Shown: positions 12,627 to 22,295 of the stretch, piece by piece | How positions within the stretch are numbered: the stretch's first letter is position 1 | Layout: every line of letters starts with the position of its first letter | Assembly: GCF_901000735.1 (NCBI RefSeq) | Contig: NC_081541.1 | Location: 48,803,385-48,867,384, forward strand | Reading direction: 5' to 3' | Origin: Corylus avellana | Taxonomy: Eukaryota > Streptophyta > Magnoliopsida > Fagales > Betulaceae | DNA length: 64,000 nt | The notes under the pieces: model-generated | Told to the model about the DNA's origin: nothing | The model's database searches: none | What the model saw: the letters and a program-made list of their open reading frames with translations, nothing else | Made by a program: the position numbers and the translations under genes

Positions 12627-12838
12627 AAAGAGTAATGCTATAAAGAAAATGTTTGCTTCATTCTCTTACACATCTCTTGATAATCTCTTTTAAAAAATCA
12701 TTGAGTCTGTGGAACCTACATGTGGGTTTCACAAATTCAATGATGGATTTGCACATGCATCTGATCTTGTACAGAGATGGTCTGACATAATATGTGCAAA
12801 AATTGAAAGCAGACATTTGTCTATAGCATTACTCTTTT
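12627..12838. mobile_element. MITE with near-palindromic ends (hAT-like candidate)
   Basis: The left end AAAAGAGTAATGCTATA and the right end TATAGCATTACTCTTTT are reverse complements, and matching continues inwards for about 30 bases. The inner sequence has CCTACATGTGGGTTTCACAA, which recurs in diverged form near 29390-29410 (CCTACATGTGAGTCCCACAA), so this is a dispersed family. There is no coding capacity. The target duplication cannot be separated from the palindromic ends, so the superfamily is uncertain. Confidence 0.65.
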
Positions 12839-12983
12839 GTATAGATATATTGATGTAGGACGATATTTATTTATATTTTCGGTAAAAATAAAAATAAGAA
12901 GAATATCAAAAATAATATTGAAGCAGCGCAGCTTGATTAGAATTTTACCAGTTTTCAAACAATGGAAGTACGAAAGAAAAGAT

Positions 12984-13386
12984 TGTCACGATTCCCGCTT
13001 AATGTCAATTTGATTTGATTTGATTAGGACTTTATTTGTAGAATATTTAATTTTAATAGGACTTTATTTTTTTTTCCTTAATAGGGTTAGATTTGCTTTA
13101 ATTATTTTCCTTTCCTTATTAGGATTAGGTTTAATATTACTACTAGGATTAGGTTTATTTTCTCTACAAGTATTTCTCTTCTATAAATAGACTAGCTTAT
13201 GATGTAAAACTCACTCAATTGAATTATTATAAAATAAGAGAATTTCTCTCAAAACTCTGTGGAGTTTGTGTTCTTTTCTCAACCTACGGGTTTGACTTAT
13301 CTTTGGGTAGAAGAAGAAGACATTTCCCTTTTTCAGAATCAAAGACGCTGCTCTTTGGTTAGTTACTTTAGTCTTCCACTACATCA
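12984..13386 (+). mobile_element. LTR of a retrotransposon, followed by a primer-binding site
   Basis: Starts TGTCACGATTCCC and ends CACTACATCA. A TATA-like TCTATAAATAG sits near 13183. The LTR is followed directly by ATTGGTATCATAGC (13387 on), a near match to the initiator-Met tRNA primer-binding site. A related LTR lies in reverse orientation at about 19190-19560. This LTR end closely resembles that of the GAG-only element at 59278. The exact start is inferred from the TG/CA convention. Confidence 0.65.
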
Positions 13387-13940
13387 ATTGGTATCATAGC
13401 AGGCTTTATCTTGATCATGGCCAATAAGCGCAACAATGACAAACTTCTTCAACAACATTGCTTGTAGGGGAGGGGCTCTTTCGAGAGCCAAAATTCATGG
13501 GGTATCCAAGCCAGCTTTATCCGGATTCGATGGCCAACTTATACTACAACAAAAACTTCTATAATGACGCCGTTTGTGAGAGAGATGTGTTTCGAGATCC
13601 GACTACCAACGATACATCAAGCAATCAGAAGCTCCTTGAAGAGCCGAATTCTAGGAGCTTCAACAGGAAATGCACCAGTTGTGGGAGATGTTGGAATGCA
13701 TGCAAATGGAGGGATGCCCAAGATGACTATGGAATCTGAAGGAAACCTGTTCAGTATCCTTATGTTGACTAATTCCTTGATGATGACGTAAGCCACATTC
13801 GACATATTTGTAACAGTATTCATAAATCTACAAATAGACATTTCGTCTATGAAGAGAATTTTAATTATGGTGAAAACGATGTTGAGGTGAAGAGGGCAAC
13901 CAAAATTGGAAGCCTGGATGTAGGGATTAATTTATAGACC
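13387..13940 (+). mobile_element. Retrotransposon internal remnant after the LTR
   Basis: Begins at the primer-binding site. A short GAG-like start follows (ATGGCCAATAAGCGC at about 13417), with frameshifts and stops thereafter. An open stretch at 13458-13739 has a CxxCGRCxxxC-like cluster, but it overlaps the degenerate frame and matches no family I recognise. No 3' LTR is found in direct orientation, so this is a truncated element and not a host gene. Confidence 0.5.
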
Positions 13941-14029
13941 TCTCATGGTTGTTCATTATGTCTAAGGCGTGCAAATTTTTTCTTTTCTTTTTTTTTTTCA
14001 AAAAAAAAAAAACTTATAGATATTTATCG

Positions 14030-15350
14030 AACGTTCGAGATCTAACGTCGAACATCCGGCATTCCATTTGGTCGTTCGATGTCCAACTCGAAAGTTTGCC
14101 ATCAAGCATTCGATGTCCCACTCGAATGTTCGAAGTGTACTATAATTCTTAAAAAGGTCCAAAACAACACCTCAAGACACTTGTAGTAATTGCAATACTC
14201 AAATACAGTAATTAAGGCATACTTAATCTCTTACTTATTTTGTTGGCTAACTTGGTGCTCAAAACCTTGTAAGTTGTCTTTATTTGGGTTTTGGTTGCTA
14301 ACATGTTCGGTGTGGTTTGAATGGGAAGCCTTAGTAGTATTTCTACAGAGCATCATTCGCTAGAGCGTTCGCAAAGCGTCCGAACAGTTGAAGTAATAAG
14401 AAGAGGCAGTATAATCTGTTTGCTAGACGTTTGCAAGTCCGTCTGAACATAATGTGTTACCTAGTAAAACCCGAGAGCTCTGTTCGCTAGACGTTCGCTG
14501 GGCCGTCCAAACGGGAGATGCACATAGTAGATCCAAAGAGCTCCATTCAGAAGGCCATTCGCTAGTAGTTCAGACGAGACATGTCAAGCAGATTTTAAAC
14601 CTAAATGCGTCTGAACGGAATTCAAGACTATTCGAACAAAAGTTGGCACTTTCCATTTTAGTGTTTTGCCAAGTTCAGCTTAGATTTCTATAAAACCTAG
14701 GTGCGATTGAACGAGACTGGCAGTCGTCCGAACATTGCCTCAGATTTTTCATATTAGGGTTTTCCTGTTTAGCGAGGAAACCAAATTCTTAGTTGCTTGT
14801 ACATAGAGCTCTTCAGAGCACGATTTTTTCAAGCAACTAAGGGGGCACATTCTATATTGTGCTAAGAGATAATTTTAAGGATTCAGAGTGTTAGAGTTAT
14901 TTTCTCTTAGAGTGTTGCTATGCTTTCAAAAGATGTTGTTCATCAACAATCAAGAACCCTGGCCGAGGTTCTGACATGGGAAATCAAGAGAAGAAGTTTC
15001 AAGAGGTTCTGTGGGAACTACTGCGATAGAAAGCAAGAAGGGTCACCTATTTAGACGAGTTTGTGTCAACTTCAAAGGTTTTGTAAGTATAAACAACTTG
15101 TAATTTCTTCTTCTTCTAGTGCATGATTTCCTGGATTTGACTGTGAGTGGTTTTTCCTTTTGAAGAGTTCTTCAAAGGTTTCTACTTCATCACCAAAATA
15201 TTTGTATTCCTATTGATTTACTTTTTTACATATTTTGGTGATTGATTGTTGCATGCTTCTATTTTTTAATTCCGCATTATTTTCACCCCCCTCTAAGTGT
15301 ACTTTGGAGTCTATTTATATTTTCATAATCCAAATTAAATGTTGGGGTGT
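14030..15350 (+). mobile_element. Probable LTR-retrotransposon LTR or remnant rich in CGTTCG motifs
   Basis: Several imperfect repeats of GTTCGAxxxTC, CGCTAGACGTTCG and CGTCCGAAC motifs fill 14030-14750. They are followed by TTGCTTGTACATAGAGCTC and a region ending near ATTTTCACCCCCCTCTAAGTG at about 15281-15300. Long, motif-repetitive non-coding DNA of this kind is typical of plant Copia LTRs, but I cannot place both ends or a target duplication. No intact ORF is present. Confidence 0.4.
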
Positions 15351-15724
15351 TGCAAGATCCCTAAGGATTATGAGCTTCCAAAAATTCGATCATTAACTTA
15401 ATAAGTAATTTTTATCAAAAGTCATCTAAATTAGTTGTTCGTATGAACATCTGAAGAGTTCTGAACAATAGTTCAAATGTATTAAATGGAAACACTCGAT
15501 CTAAAAGGCTCAAAGGGCGAACTCTTTTTAGTGTAGGCATGATTCCATTAAAAAAATTATGAGTATGTAGAGTCCTATGATATTTCTAGTATTTTTGTTA
15601 TTTTCTATCATAACCACGTTACTCATATAACATTGTTTGGATAGAATAGCGTTTCGGTATTAATTACTTCTTTCTTTTTACTTTTTCAAAACCTTTTCAT
15701 TTCCATGAAAACACATGATTTTCA

Positions 15725-15725
<1 letters not shown>

Positions 15726-15794
<69 letters not shown>
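15726..15794. repeat. Compound (AT)n(AG)n microsatellite
   Basis: An AT dinucleotide run of about 37 bp passes directly into an AG run of about 32 bp. It is likely highly polymorphic and prone to assembly or slippage error. Confidence 0.95.
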
Positions 15795-15796
<2 letters not shown>

Positions 15797-16239
15797 TTCA
15801 TAAATGAATAGTATAATAATTGCAGTCCATATATTCTAATATGCATATTTGTCATGCATTTCAATATCATTTTTTTAAAAAAAAATTTGTATAGGTGTCT
15901 TAATGTAATATTTCATAACTATGGGACATCCCCTTCACTTCTCAATTTGTAACTAATTAATTTCTTACCAGTACACATTTGATTCTAAAATGCACAAGTA
16001 AACATAAAAAATATTTCGAAACGAATCTTGAAAGCTTAGCAAGAAGATATTACTTAACCCAAAAGGCACTTAACTAAAAAACGATCGTAGTTCCAAAAGT
16101 CACAACTATTAAAAAACTCTTAATTTGAATCAAATTATTTTAAGAATAAATAAATTTCTTACAAAATATAAGGACTAAGCCTTAATCATGTTTTTTACTA
16201 TACACCAAACTAAAAAGTTTCTAAAGTGGATGAATATCC

Positions 16240-16650
16240 ATGGCTTGCAAATGTATTAGAAAACTTATGCTAATGATGATGGAGTTGCCTGTCCTTATTT
16301 TCCTCAATGTGCAAGCTAATGACATTGCCCCTACCTGTTTTCGTCCCTCTCCATTGCCCATGCTCTATCCTTACTACTCTGAAGTTGATAAAGTTCAAGA
16401 AACAATAAATAAATGCTTTGCTGATGAAACTGAAGATTGTAAAAAAAACTGGCCACATCCTATGCTGTTTAAGAAGGATCGTTATGAAGGTTGTCTTATT
16501 CTTGCTCATTCAAAATGTTGGTTTAATCACCATAGTGTAGAGGAGCTGACAGACCTACATGTACAATGCGTAGTTTATTGTGTATCACATCGAAGTGATC
16601 TTGTGACCTGTTTCAAAGAATGTTATGAAAACCATTTCAAGAAGCACTAA
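16240..16650 (+). CDS. Small secreted cysteine-rich protein with paired CX3C motifs, 136 aa
   Basis: ATG at 16240, stop at 16648-16650. The N terminus (residues about 1-27, LMLMMMELPVLIFLNVQA) looks like a signal peptide. The predicted mature part carries nine cysteines at 33, 59, 67, 85, 93, 110, 114, 124 and 128. The last four form two C-X3-C pairs (CVVYC and CFKEC) separated by nine residues, a spacing close to the helical-hairpin (alpha-hairpinin-like) pattern. I do not recognise the family firmly; it could be a thionin-like or other apoplastic peptide precursor. No intron is needed. The frame is intact while flanking DNA is non-coding, which argues for a real gene, but the region is TE-rich and expression is unproven. 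Confidence 0.6.
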   Translation: MACKCIRKLMLMMMELPVLIFLNVQANDIAPTCFRPSPLPMLYPYYSEVDKVQETINKCFADETEDCKKNWPHPMLFKKDRYEGCLILAHSKCWFNHHSVEELTDLHVQCVVYCVSHRSDLVTCFKECYENHFKKH

Positions 16651-17289
16651 GATATCATCTATACACAAAATCCCAAGAATAAGGTCAGCTAAATGTTTCT
16701 TAACTACTCTCTTTCTCTTGTCTCGATCTCTACCCGTTTGTTGGTCGCTAAATTGATTGTCTATTGTGCAAAGATTAAAACCATGTTGCAACCTCTTTCT
16801 TTTAATGCTTATCAATATTTATTACCGCAAAATAAGATCTTTTAACTTTTATATATTTTCTGGACATCAATAAAAGGTTTATCATGTATTACTTATTTAC
16901 ATTCATTACAAAATGTTGAATAGTATTTCTTTTACATGAATGTTAACTCGTACAGAAATTTTAATCTATAAATATATTTTAACCTATGGAGCATTTAATA
17001 ATTAACTTCAATACCTAAAGTGATGTCAAACAAAATTGGCATTACCATCAAAAAGGTTGTTATAATTTTGTATCATTTTTTTTTTTAGATAAATAGGTAT
17101 ATATTTCCATGTGATTTCCAAATAGAATAATTTAATTTGAATGAGATAAATAAAGATCTCATGTTAGTGAATTCTATAGAAGTTTTGAATATTCTGAATC
17201 ACCATGCATGTATAAGATTTAAAAAAAAAAATGAAATTGGTGGATGGTAATTATGGTCAAATAAGCCATTTCTTTGGTAGTTCCCTAAT
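16651..17289. other. Intergenic AT-rich DNA downstream of the cysteine-rich gene
   Basis: Presumably holds the 3' UTR of the upstream gene (AATAAAAGG-like signal near 16869). Nothing else is recognised. Confidence 0.4.
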
Positions 17290-17298
17290 ATTTTTATA

Positions 17299-17606
17299 AG
17301 GAAAAATACATTTTACCCTCCTGAACTATCTACCCATTTGCACTTTGATCTTCAATGTTTCAGTCTGGGGTAGCCGAAGCCATCCCTAGGCCCAACTGGG
17401 GTGGTCAGCCCCCCTTAATTTTAATTTTAATTAATTAATTATTTATTTTTTTAACTTAGGATGTGGGCATTTTGGGGGAAAAAAAATTCAGAATGGTCGA
17501 ATTTCAACAATTTGGAAGTTTGAGGAGGGTCAAGTGTCACTTTTTAAACGTTAGAGGTCAAAGTGCAAATATGTGGATAGTTCAAGGGGTAAAATGTATT
17601 TTCCTC
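17299..17606. mobile_element. Mutator-like MITE with 9-bp target duplication
   Basis: The element is flanked by a perfect 9-bp direct repeat ATTTTTATA (17290-17298 and 17607-17615). The ends are inverted: GGAAAAATACATTTTACCCT against GAGGAAAATACATTTTACCC. The inverted homology extends about 60 bp inwards (CTATCTACCCATTTGCACTTTGA and its complement). A 9-bp duplication is the hallmark of Mutator-superfamily insertion. The centre carries GC-rich GTAGCCGAAGCCATCC-type sequence also seen at 45976-46240 and 51300-51640. Non-coding, hence non-autonomous. Confidence 0.88.
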
Positions 17607-17615
17607 ATTTTTATA

Positions 17616-19189
17616 ATATAAGTATAACCTAATAACTACAATAACATGATTTTTGATTCCAAAATGTAATCCTTTTTGTCTACCACACCTTTCTATAAAG
17701 ACATGTTTCAAAATTCATTTTATCTCTACATTTTCCATCAACTATTATTTCATCTCACCATTTATCAATAAAATATCATTTTACATATTGTTTTTAGTTT
17801 CCTACCTTTTTTTTTTTGTAAGGATTTTCCTCACTCCTCTCCAACTTCAAAGTTGGTCTCTAGGGTATAACAATTTGTCTCTTTGCTGTATGTCCTACTT
17901 ATGATTTGCTTATTTGGTTTTTTATAATTGACGCTAAACCTTGTGTCCTTGTATACTAAAGTGAAATATCTTTGTTTTCTCGAAGGGAAATATAAAGACA
18001 AATTAGATTATGAAATGAAAATTAAAAAAATTATAGATCTAGCTATTGAAGTTAACCGGTGAGATGATAAGTACTTGATGGCTTTGGCTGTTCAGTAGCC
18101 ATTCCTAGCGATACCACAAGTGTAATAAGGTTTTAGGTTTTTCTCTGTTCTTTTCTTTTTGTTGTCTTGCTTGTCCTTTGTGCATTAAGCATAACTTTCA
18201 CCTAGTTTTCTCTTCTACTTAACTCTATGCACGTTTTTCTATGTTCTTCACTAACTTTATTTATTAAGCTGCATTTCACACATAAAACATGTTGTGGTTA
18301 CAGATTTATATGGATGCTTCTCAGGAAATATGAGAGAGCAAGACTTGTTAGATATCAGTTCTTAATTGTACCTCATTTTCAATAATATCGTCTTGAGTTG
18401 TGGAAAACTGTTAAATGAGGATGTTGTACTACCAGATTTAATAGCATTGTATTTTTGAGTATTTAAATTGGACCATTTTGGACGCGAAATTATGTCATTT
18501 GGGAGTTGAATTTTGTATGGGGTTTGTTCTTCTTTTATGCTTGGAGATTTTAGCGTTACCGGCTAGTATATTGGGACCTAAAAAACAATATACAGTTTGT
18601 GTAAGATATTATATAAATACTTGTTATTATTACTACATACAATGTTAAATTTGAATAAATATTTATACATCATATTATATTTAATCATACATTTTAACAA
18701 AATAATATACTTTTATCAAATACGAAAAATTGGCTAATGGTGGGTATCCACGTGGGTTGTGTCCATTAGAACTCAAAGCAAACATATCCTACCTGTACAT
18801 AATGGGTGGAGTGTATTCATGCGTCTCTCTCATCAAACCAATGAGGGTTAATATATTGTGCAACCGACTAGTACACTTCCGTAAAATAAAAAATAAAAAA
18901 TAAATAAAAGGTTTTCAAGATAATTATGTTGGGAATACGACTACAAAAATGAGATTGTGCACCATAAAGATAATAATTCACAAACCAAGATCAAACTTTA
19001 TGAAGAACAGGTAAAGAACTGTGTTATTTAAAATTATACTGTAGAACAATAATCACTTACTTGTAGTAAATGGCCACTCGATCTTTGTGCGTTTCAGCAC
19101 AATTTTGCTCATTGCTCCTCGGTGAAGAACGTGTGATCTCAGTGAATATGAGACCTTCAAATCTTCTTACCAAAGATTGACGATATATC
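17616..19189. other. Intergenic AT-rich DNA, no gene recognised
   Basis: No ORF with family resemblance. The open frame at 17653-17904 is low-complexity hydrophobic translation of AT-rich DNA. No convincing repeat ends are found. Confidence 0.4.
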
Positions 19190-19356
19190 GTATAGTGGAA
19201 GACTAAGTAACAACAATTAGAAGCGTCTGCGTCTGACCAAAAGATAAAACAAGCCCTTAGGCTTAAAAAAAAAATATTAAACTCTCCAGAGTGTTTGAAA
19301 GAAATTATCTAACTTAATAATAATTTAATTGAGTCTTTGTTTTCGATTACAAACTA

Positions 19357-19406
<50 letters not shown>

Positions 19407-19560
19407 AATGCTTGTAGAGAAAGTAAACAAAATCCTAATAAGGAAATGAAATAATTATTGTAAATCTAATCCTAGTAAGGATGGAAATAAAGTCCTAATC
19501 AAATAAAATTATAATCTAAAATAGGAAATTAAACATAATTGACAATCATCTGGAATCCTG
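19190..19560 (-). mobile_element. Reverse-orientation LTR related to the one at 12984
   Basis: Read on the minus strand, this segment contains the same blocks as 12984-13386: GACTTTATTTCCATCCTTACTAGGATTAG-type sequence, the GAGTTT/TTTCTTTC leader region and the end TTAGTCTTCCACTATA. An (AT)n run at 19361-19400 interrupts it. No primer-binding site or internal domain could be traced, so it may be a solo or truncated LTR. Confidence 0.5.
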
Positions 19561-20923
19561 GCAAATCTTTCTTTTTGTACTTTCATTGTTGGGTAACATT
19601 TTGATCAAACAGTGCTACTCTAATATTATTTTTAATACTTTTCTTATTTTCATTTTCACTAAAAAATATGCGTAAATGTCAATGATGTCATCCTACATCC
19701 CAATAGCAAAGTGATAATTAAGAGAAGGGACAAATGCAAAATTAGTCCCTAAGGTTGACCTAAATTAAAAATCACTCCCTATGGTATAAAAAATAATTTG
19801 TAGGTCCATATAGTTTGCTTAAATTACAAATTATTCAATATGGTAAAAAAAAAAATTATAGCTCCTCAAGCTAAGCCAAAATAACAGTTTACTTTTTAAA
19901 ATTAATTTCTGTTAACTTAACAGAATCCATAACTTTCAAGTCATACCCAATAAAAATGCGACACATGTTATTATTAATTTGTGACTTTAAAAAATCACAA
20001 TTAGGATTTTTCACTTCATTTTATGACACCAGCTAAGATTATACATCAGCCATCACTCTAAGTCATTATTACAGTAAATTAACCTAATATCTTATAGCCC
20101 CAAAATTTTACTATGTTTGTAACCCTCTCTCATTTTCATCTTCCTTGTTACGGTTTGAAAGCATTTTGCGAGAATTTGACAGTCACATCTTCTAACCATT
20201 GAAAATTAAATAAAATAAAATTCAAATTAATAAATTGTGACAAAGTTTTCATTCAAATTAGGTTAGAGAAAATTGAGTTACTCTTTTTATTAAACTGACA
20301 TTTGTCTTTAAAGCATGAAAATTGATTTTAAGAAGTAAACTATCATTTTGACGGGTTATTGAATGTTTAGTTACTATGTCGATTGCTTTACACACCCTCA
20401 AACCCTTCTTGGGTACTAACGACGAACCTAACACACAGGAAAGCCTTTTATTTTTTCTGATTTTTTTTTTCTTTTTTTTTTGATTTGCATCTCTCTCTCT
20501 TTAGGGGATTTTTTTTTTTTTTTTTTCAATTCTACTTTGGCTTGATCTTCACAAGAGTTGTTTTAAGAGCCATTTTTTCACAATAAAATAAAAAAAAATA
20601 AAGATATTTTTCAAACATTTTCTACACCCTTTTTTTTTTTTTTTCATTTTTGCTATGTTTACTCGTTTTCTTTTTAACTTTTATAAAATTTAAATTAAGT
20701 TTTAATTTTTCTTTTGTTCTTATTAATTTTAGAAACTCCTTTGTTTCAGTAAAACTCTCTCTAAAACCTAAATGTTTTTATTTTCTTTAACAAAAACATA
20801 TAACAAATATTTTTATCTTTACTTCATTGTCAGGAAAAAAAAATATTATTAAGTTACAATAATTATCACTTTTTGTAGAAATAATTGTATTGGATTGAAC
20901 TTTATTAAAACTGAACTAAAGCA
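19561..20923. other. Intergenic DNA with a one-ended degenerate repeat
   Basis: From about 19730 there is a repeat of the type AAATTAGTCCCTAAGGTTGACC, resembling left ends of Mutator-like MITEs, but no inverted right end was identified. The rest is A/T homopolymer-rich sequence with no gene. Confidence 0.35.
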
Positions 20924-20932
20924 TTTTTATAT

Positions 20933-21165
20933 GGACAAAAGTTTTCTCCAAATCAGTCTGGTGAAAATATCCTCAAACCCATTTAAAATAATGTCAAATG
21001 TCTATAAACATTTAAAATGCACATTAAATTTAGTTTAAATTAGTAAACTGCTATTAATGACGTTAAAAATTTAATGTGCCTGTTAAATGTTTATAGACAC
21101 TTGGCACTATTTTAAATGGGTTGAAGGATATTTCCTCCTGACTGGCTTGGAGGAAATTTATGTCC
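20933..21165. mobile_element. Foldback Mutator-like MITE, 233 bp, 9-bp target duplication
   Basis: Perfect 9-bp duplication TTTTTATAT at 20924-20932 and 21166-21174. About 100-bp arms are inverted repeats: GGACAAAAGTTTTCTCC on the left and GGACATAAATTTCCTCC as the reverse complement of the right. Both arms continue with ACCCATTTAAAATA and TGTCTATAAACATTTAA. Almost the whole element can fold into a hairpin. No coding capacity. Confidence 0.9.
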
Positions 21166-21174
21166 TTTTTATAT

Positions 21175-21406
21175 TGTTAAATCACTATTTATTCCAAAAG
21201 TTTTAAGCAGAATATGTAAATTTAATCACTTAACCATTATTTTAACATTCCCCTCACGTGTAGGCTCACTCTTTTTTAATAGGTGAGGCTCAACATATAG
21301 AATATTTAATTTAAATGTGGGTGATGCCATGTTAAATTACCATTTATCTCAAAAGCTTAAGTGGATAGGAAGAGATAAATTTAATCAGTTAAACATTACT
21401 TTGACG
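21175..21406 (-). mobile_element. TRIM-like miniature LTR element, copy 1
   Basis: Two short direct repeats (21175-21246 and 21330-21406) each begin TGTTAAAT and share CCAAAAG-TTAAG and AAATTTAATCA blocks. They enclose a short internal piece with CTCACGTGTAGGCTCA. By comparison with copy 2, the internal domain has lost the antisense primer-binding site. It abuts the target duplication of the preceding MITE directly. Confidence 0.6.
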
Positions 21407-21443
21407 AAGATGAGACTTGACTTAAACTACCTCAAGAAAATAG

Positions 21444-21625
21444 GAGTAATTCTAGGTGGCCTACTTGTGTCCTACTTGTATCCTACTAAGAATGATGTAA
21501 CTATTAAAATCATCATTGGGCTTATGATTGACCATTATTGAATTTTGATTAAATGGTGATTTTAATAGTCACATCATTCTTAGTGAGACACAAGTAGGAC
21601 ACAAGTAGGCTACCTAGAATTACTC
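21444..21625. mobile_element. Foldback MITE, 182 bp, perfect 9-bp target duplication
   Basis: Perfect 9-bp duplication AGAAAATAG at 21435-21443 and 21626-21634. The inverted arms are about 75 bp each (GAGTAATTCTAGGTGGCCTA against GAGTAATTCTAGGTAGCCTA), leaving only about 30 bp of loop. The TSD length fits the Mutator superfamily. It is unrelated in end sequence to the element at 20933. Confidence 0.9.
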
Positions 21626-21734
21626 AGAAAATAGAGCTCTCTATCATTAGAAATATCCCAAATTACTGTTGGAGCATTGGCAGCATTCCTTATTATTAAT
21701 ACATTAACCCTAAAAGTGTTTTGTAAGAGTATAG

Positions 21735-22014
21735 TGTTAAATCACCATTTGTCTTAAAACCTTAGGGTTATAAGAAAATATAAATTGAATCATTTAATCA
21801 ATACTTTAACATACTCTTACGTATGGACTCAAATTTTATTTTAATAAGTAAGGCCCAACACATGGAATACATAATTGAAATTGGGGGTGAATAACCAAGA
21901 TAAGGTTTGAATTCAAGATCTTTGGCTCTGATACCATTTTAAATCACCACTTATCCTAAAAAGTTAAGCCGATAGAAAGACATAAATTTAATGACTTAAT
22001 CAAATACTTTAATA
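21735..22014 (-). mobile_element. TRIM-like miniature LTR element, copy 2
   Basis: Direct repeats at 21735-21811 and 21937-22014, 77-78 bp each, enclose about 125 bp. GGCTCTGATACCA at 21924-21936 is the reverse complement of an initiator-Met primer-binding site (TGGTATCAGAGCC) and directly abuts the second LTR, which gives minus-strand orientation. The first LTR begins TGTTAAATCACC and ends TACTTTAACA. No coding capacity. No clean 5-bp target duplication is seen. Confidence 0.72.
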
Positions 22015-22295
22015 AATACGACATGAAAGATTGGCATGTTCTTCAAATCATCATACATTTAAATACATTGTCTTGATATGTATATTGCTTTTGAATAAAC
22101 ATCATTGGCATTCTTTTTTTCTTAATGTATATATACTGTATATTAATATATTTATCATTCTTATGAAATTATTTTGTTATTAGTGAAACTCTGAAGGAGT
22201 TAAGATATTCCAGTGAGAATCAGATGAACACATAAAATGTATAAAAATAAAAAATAAAAAGTAAAAACAAAAAGAAAAAAACTATTAGTAATAAA

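Noticed and set aside
13458..13841. Overlapping ORFs with a small cysteine cluster
   Set aside because: They lie in the interior of a truncated LTR element right after the primer-binding site; frames conflict and nothing matches a known family.
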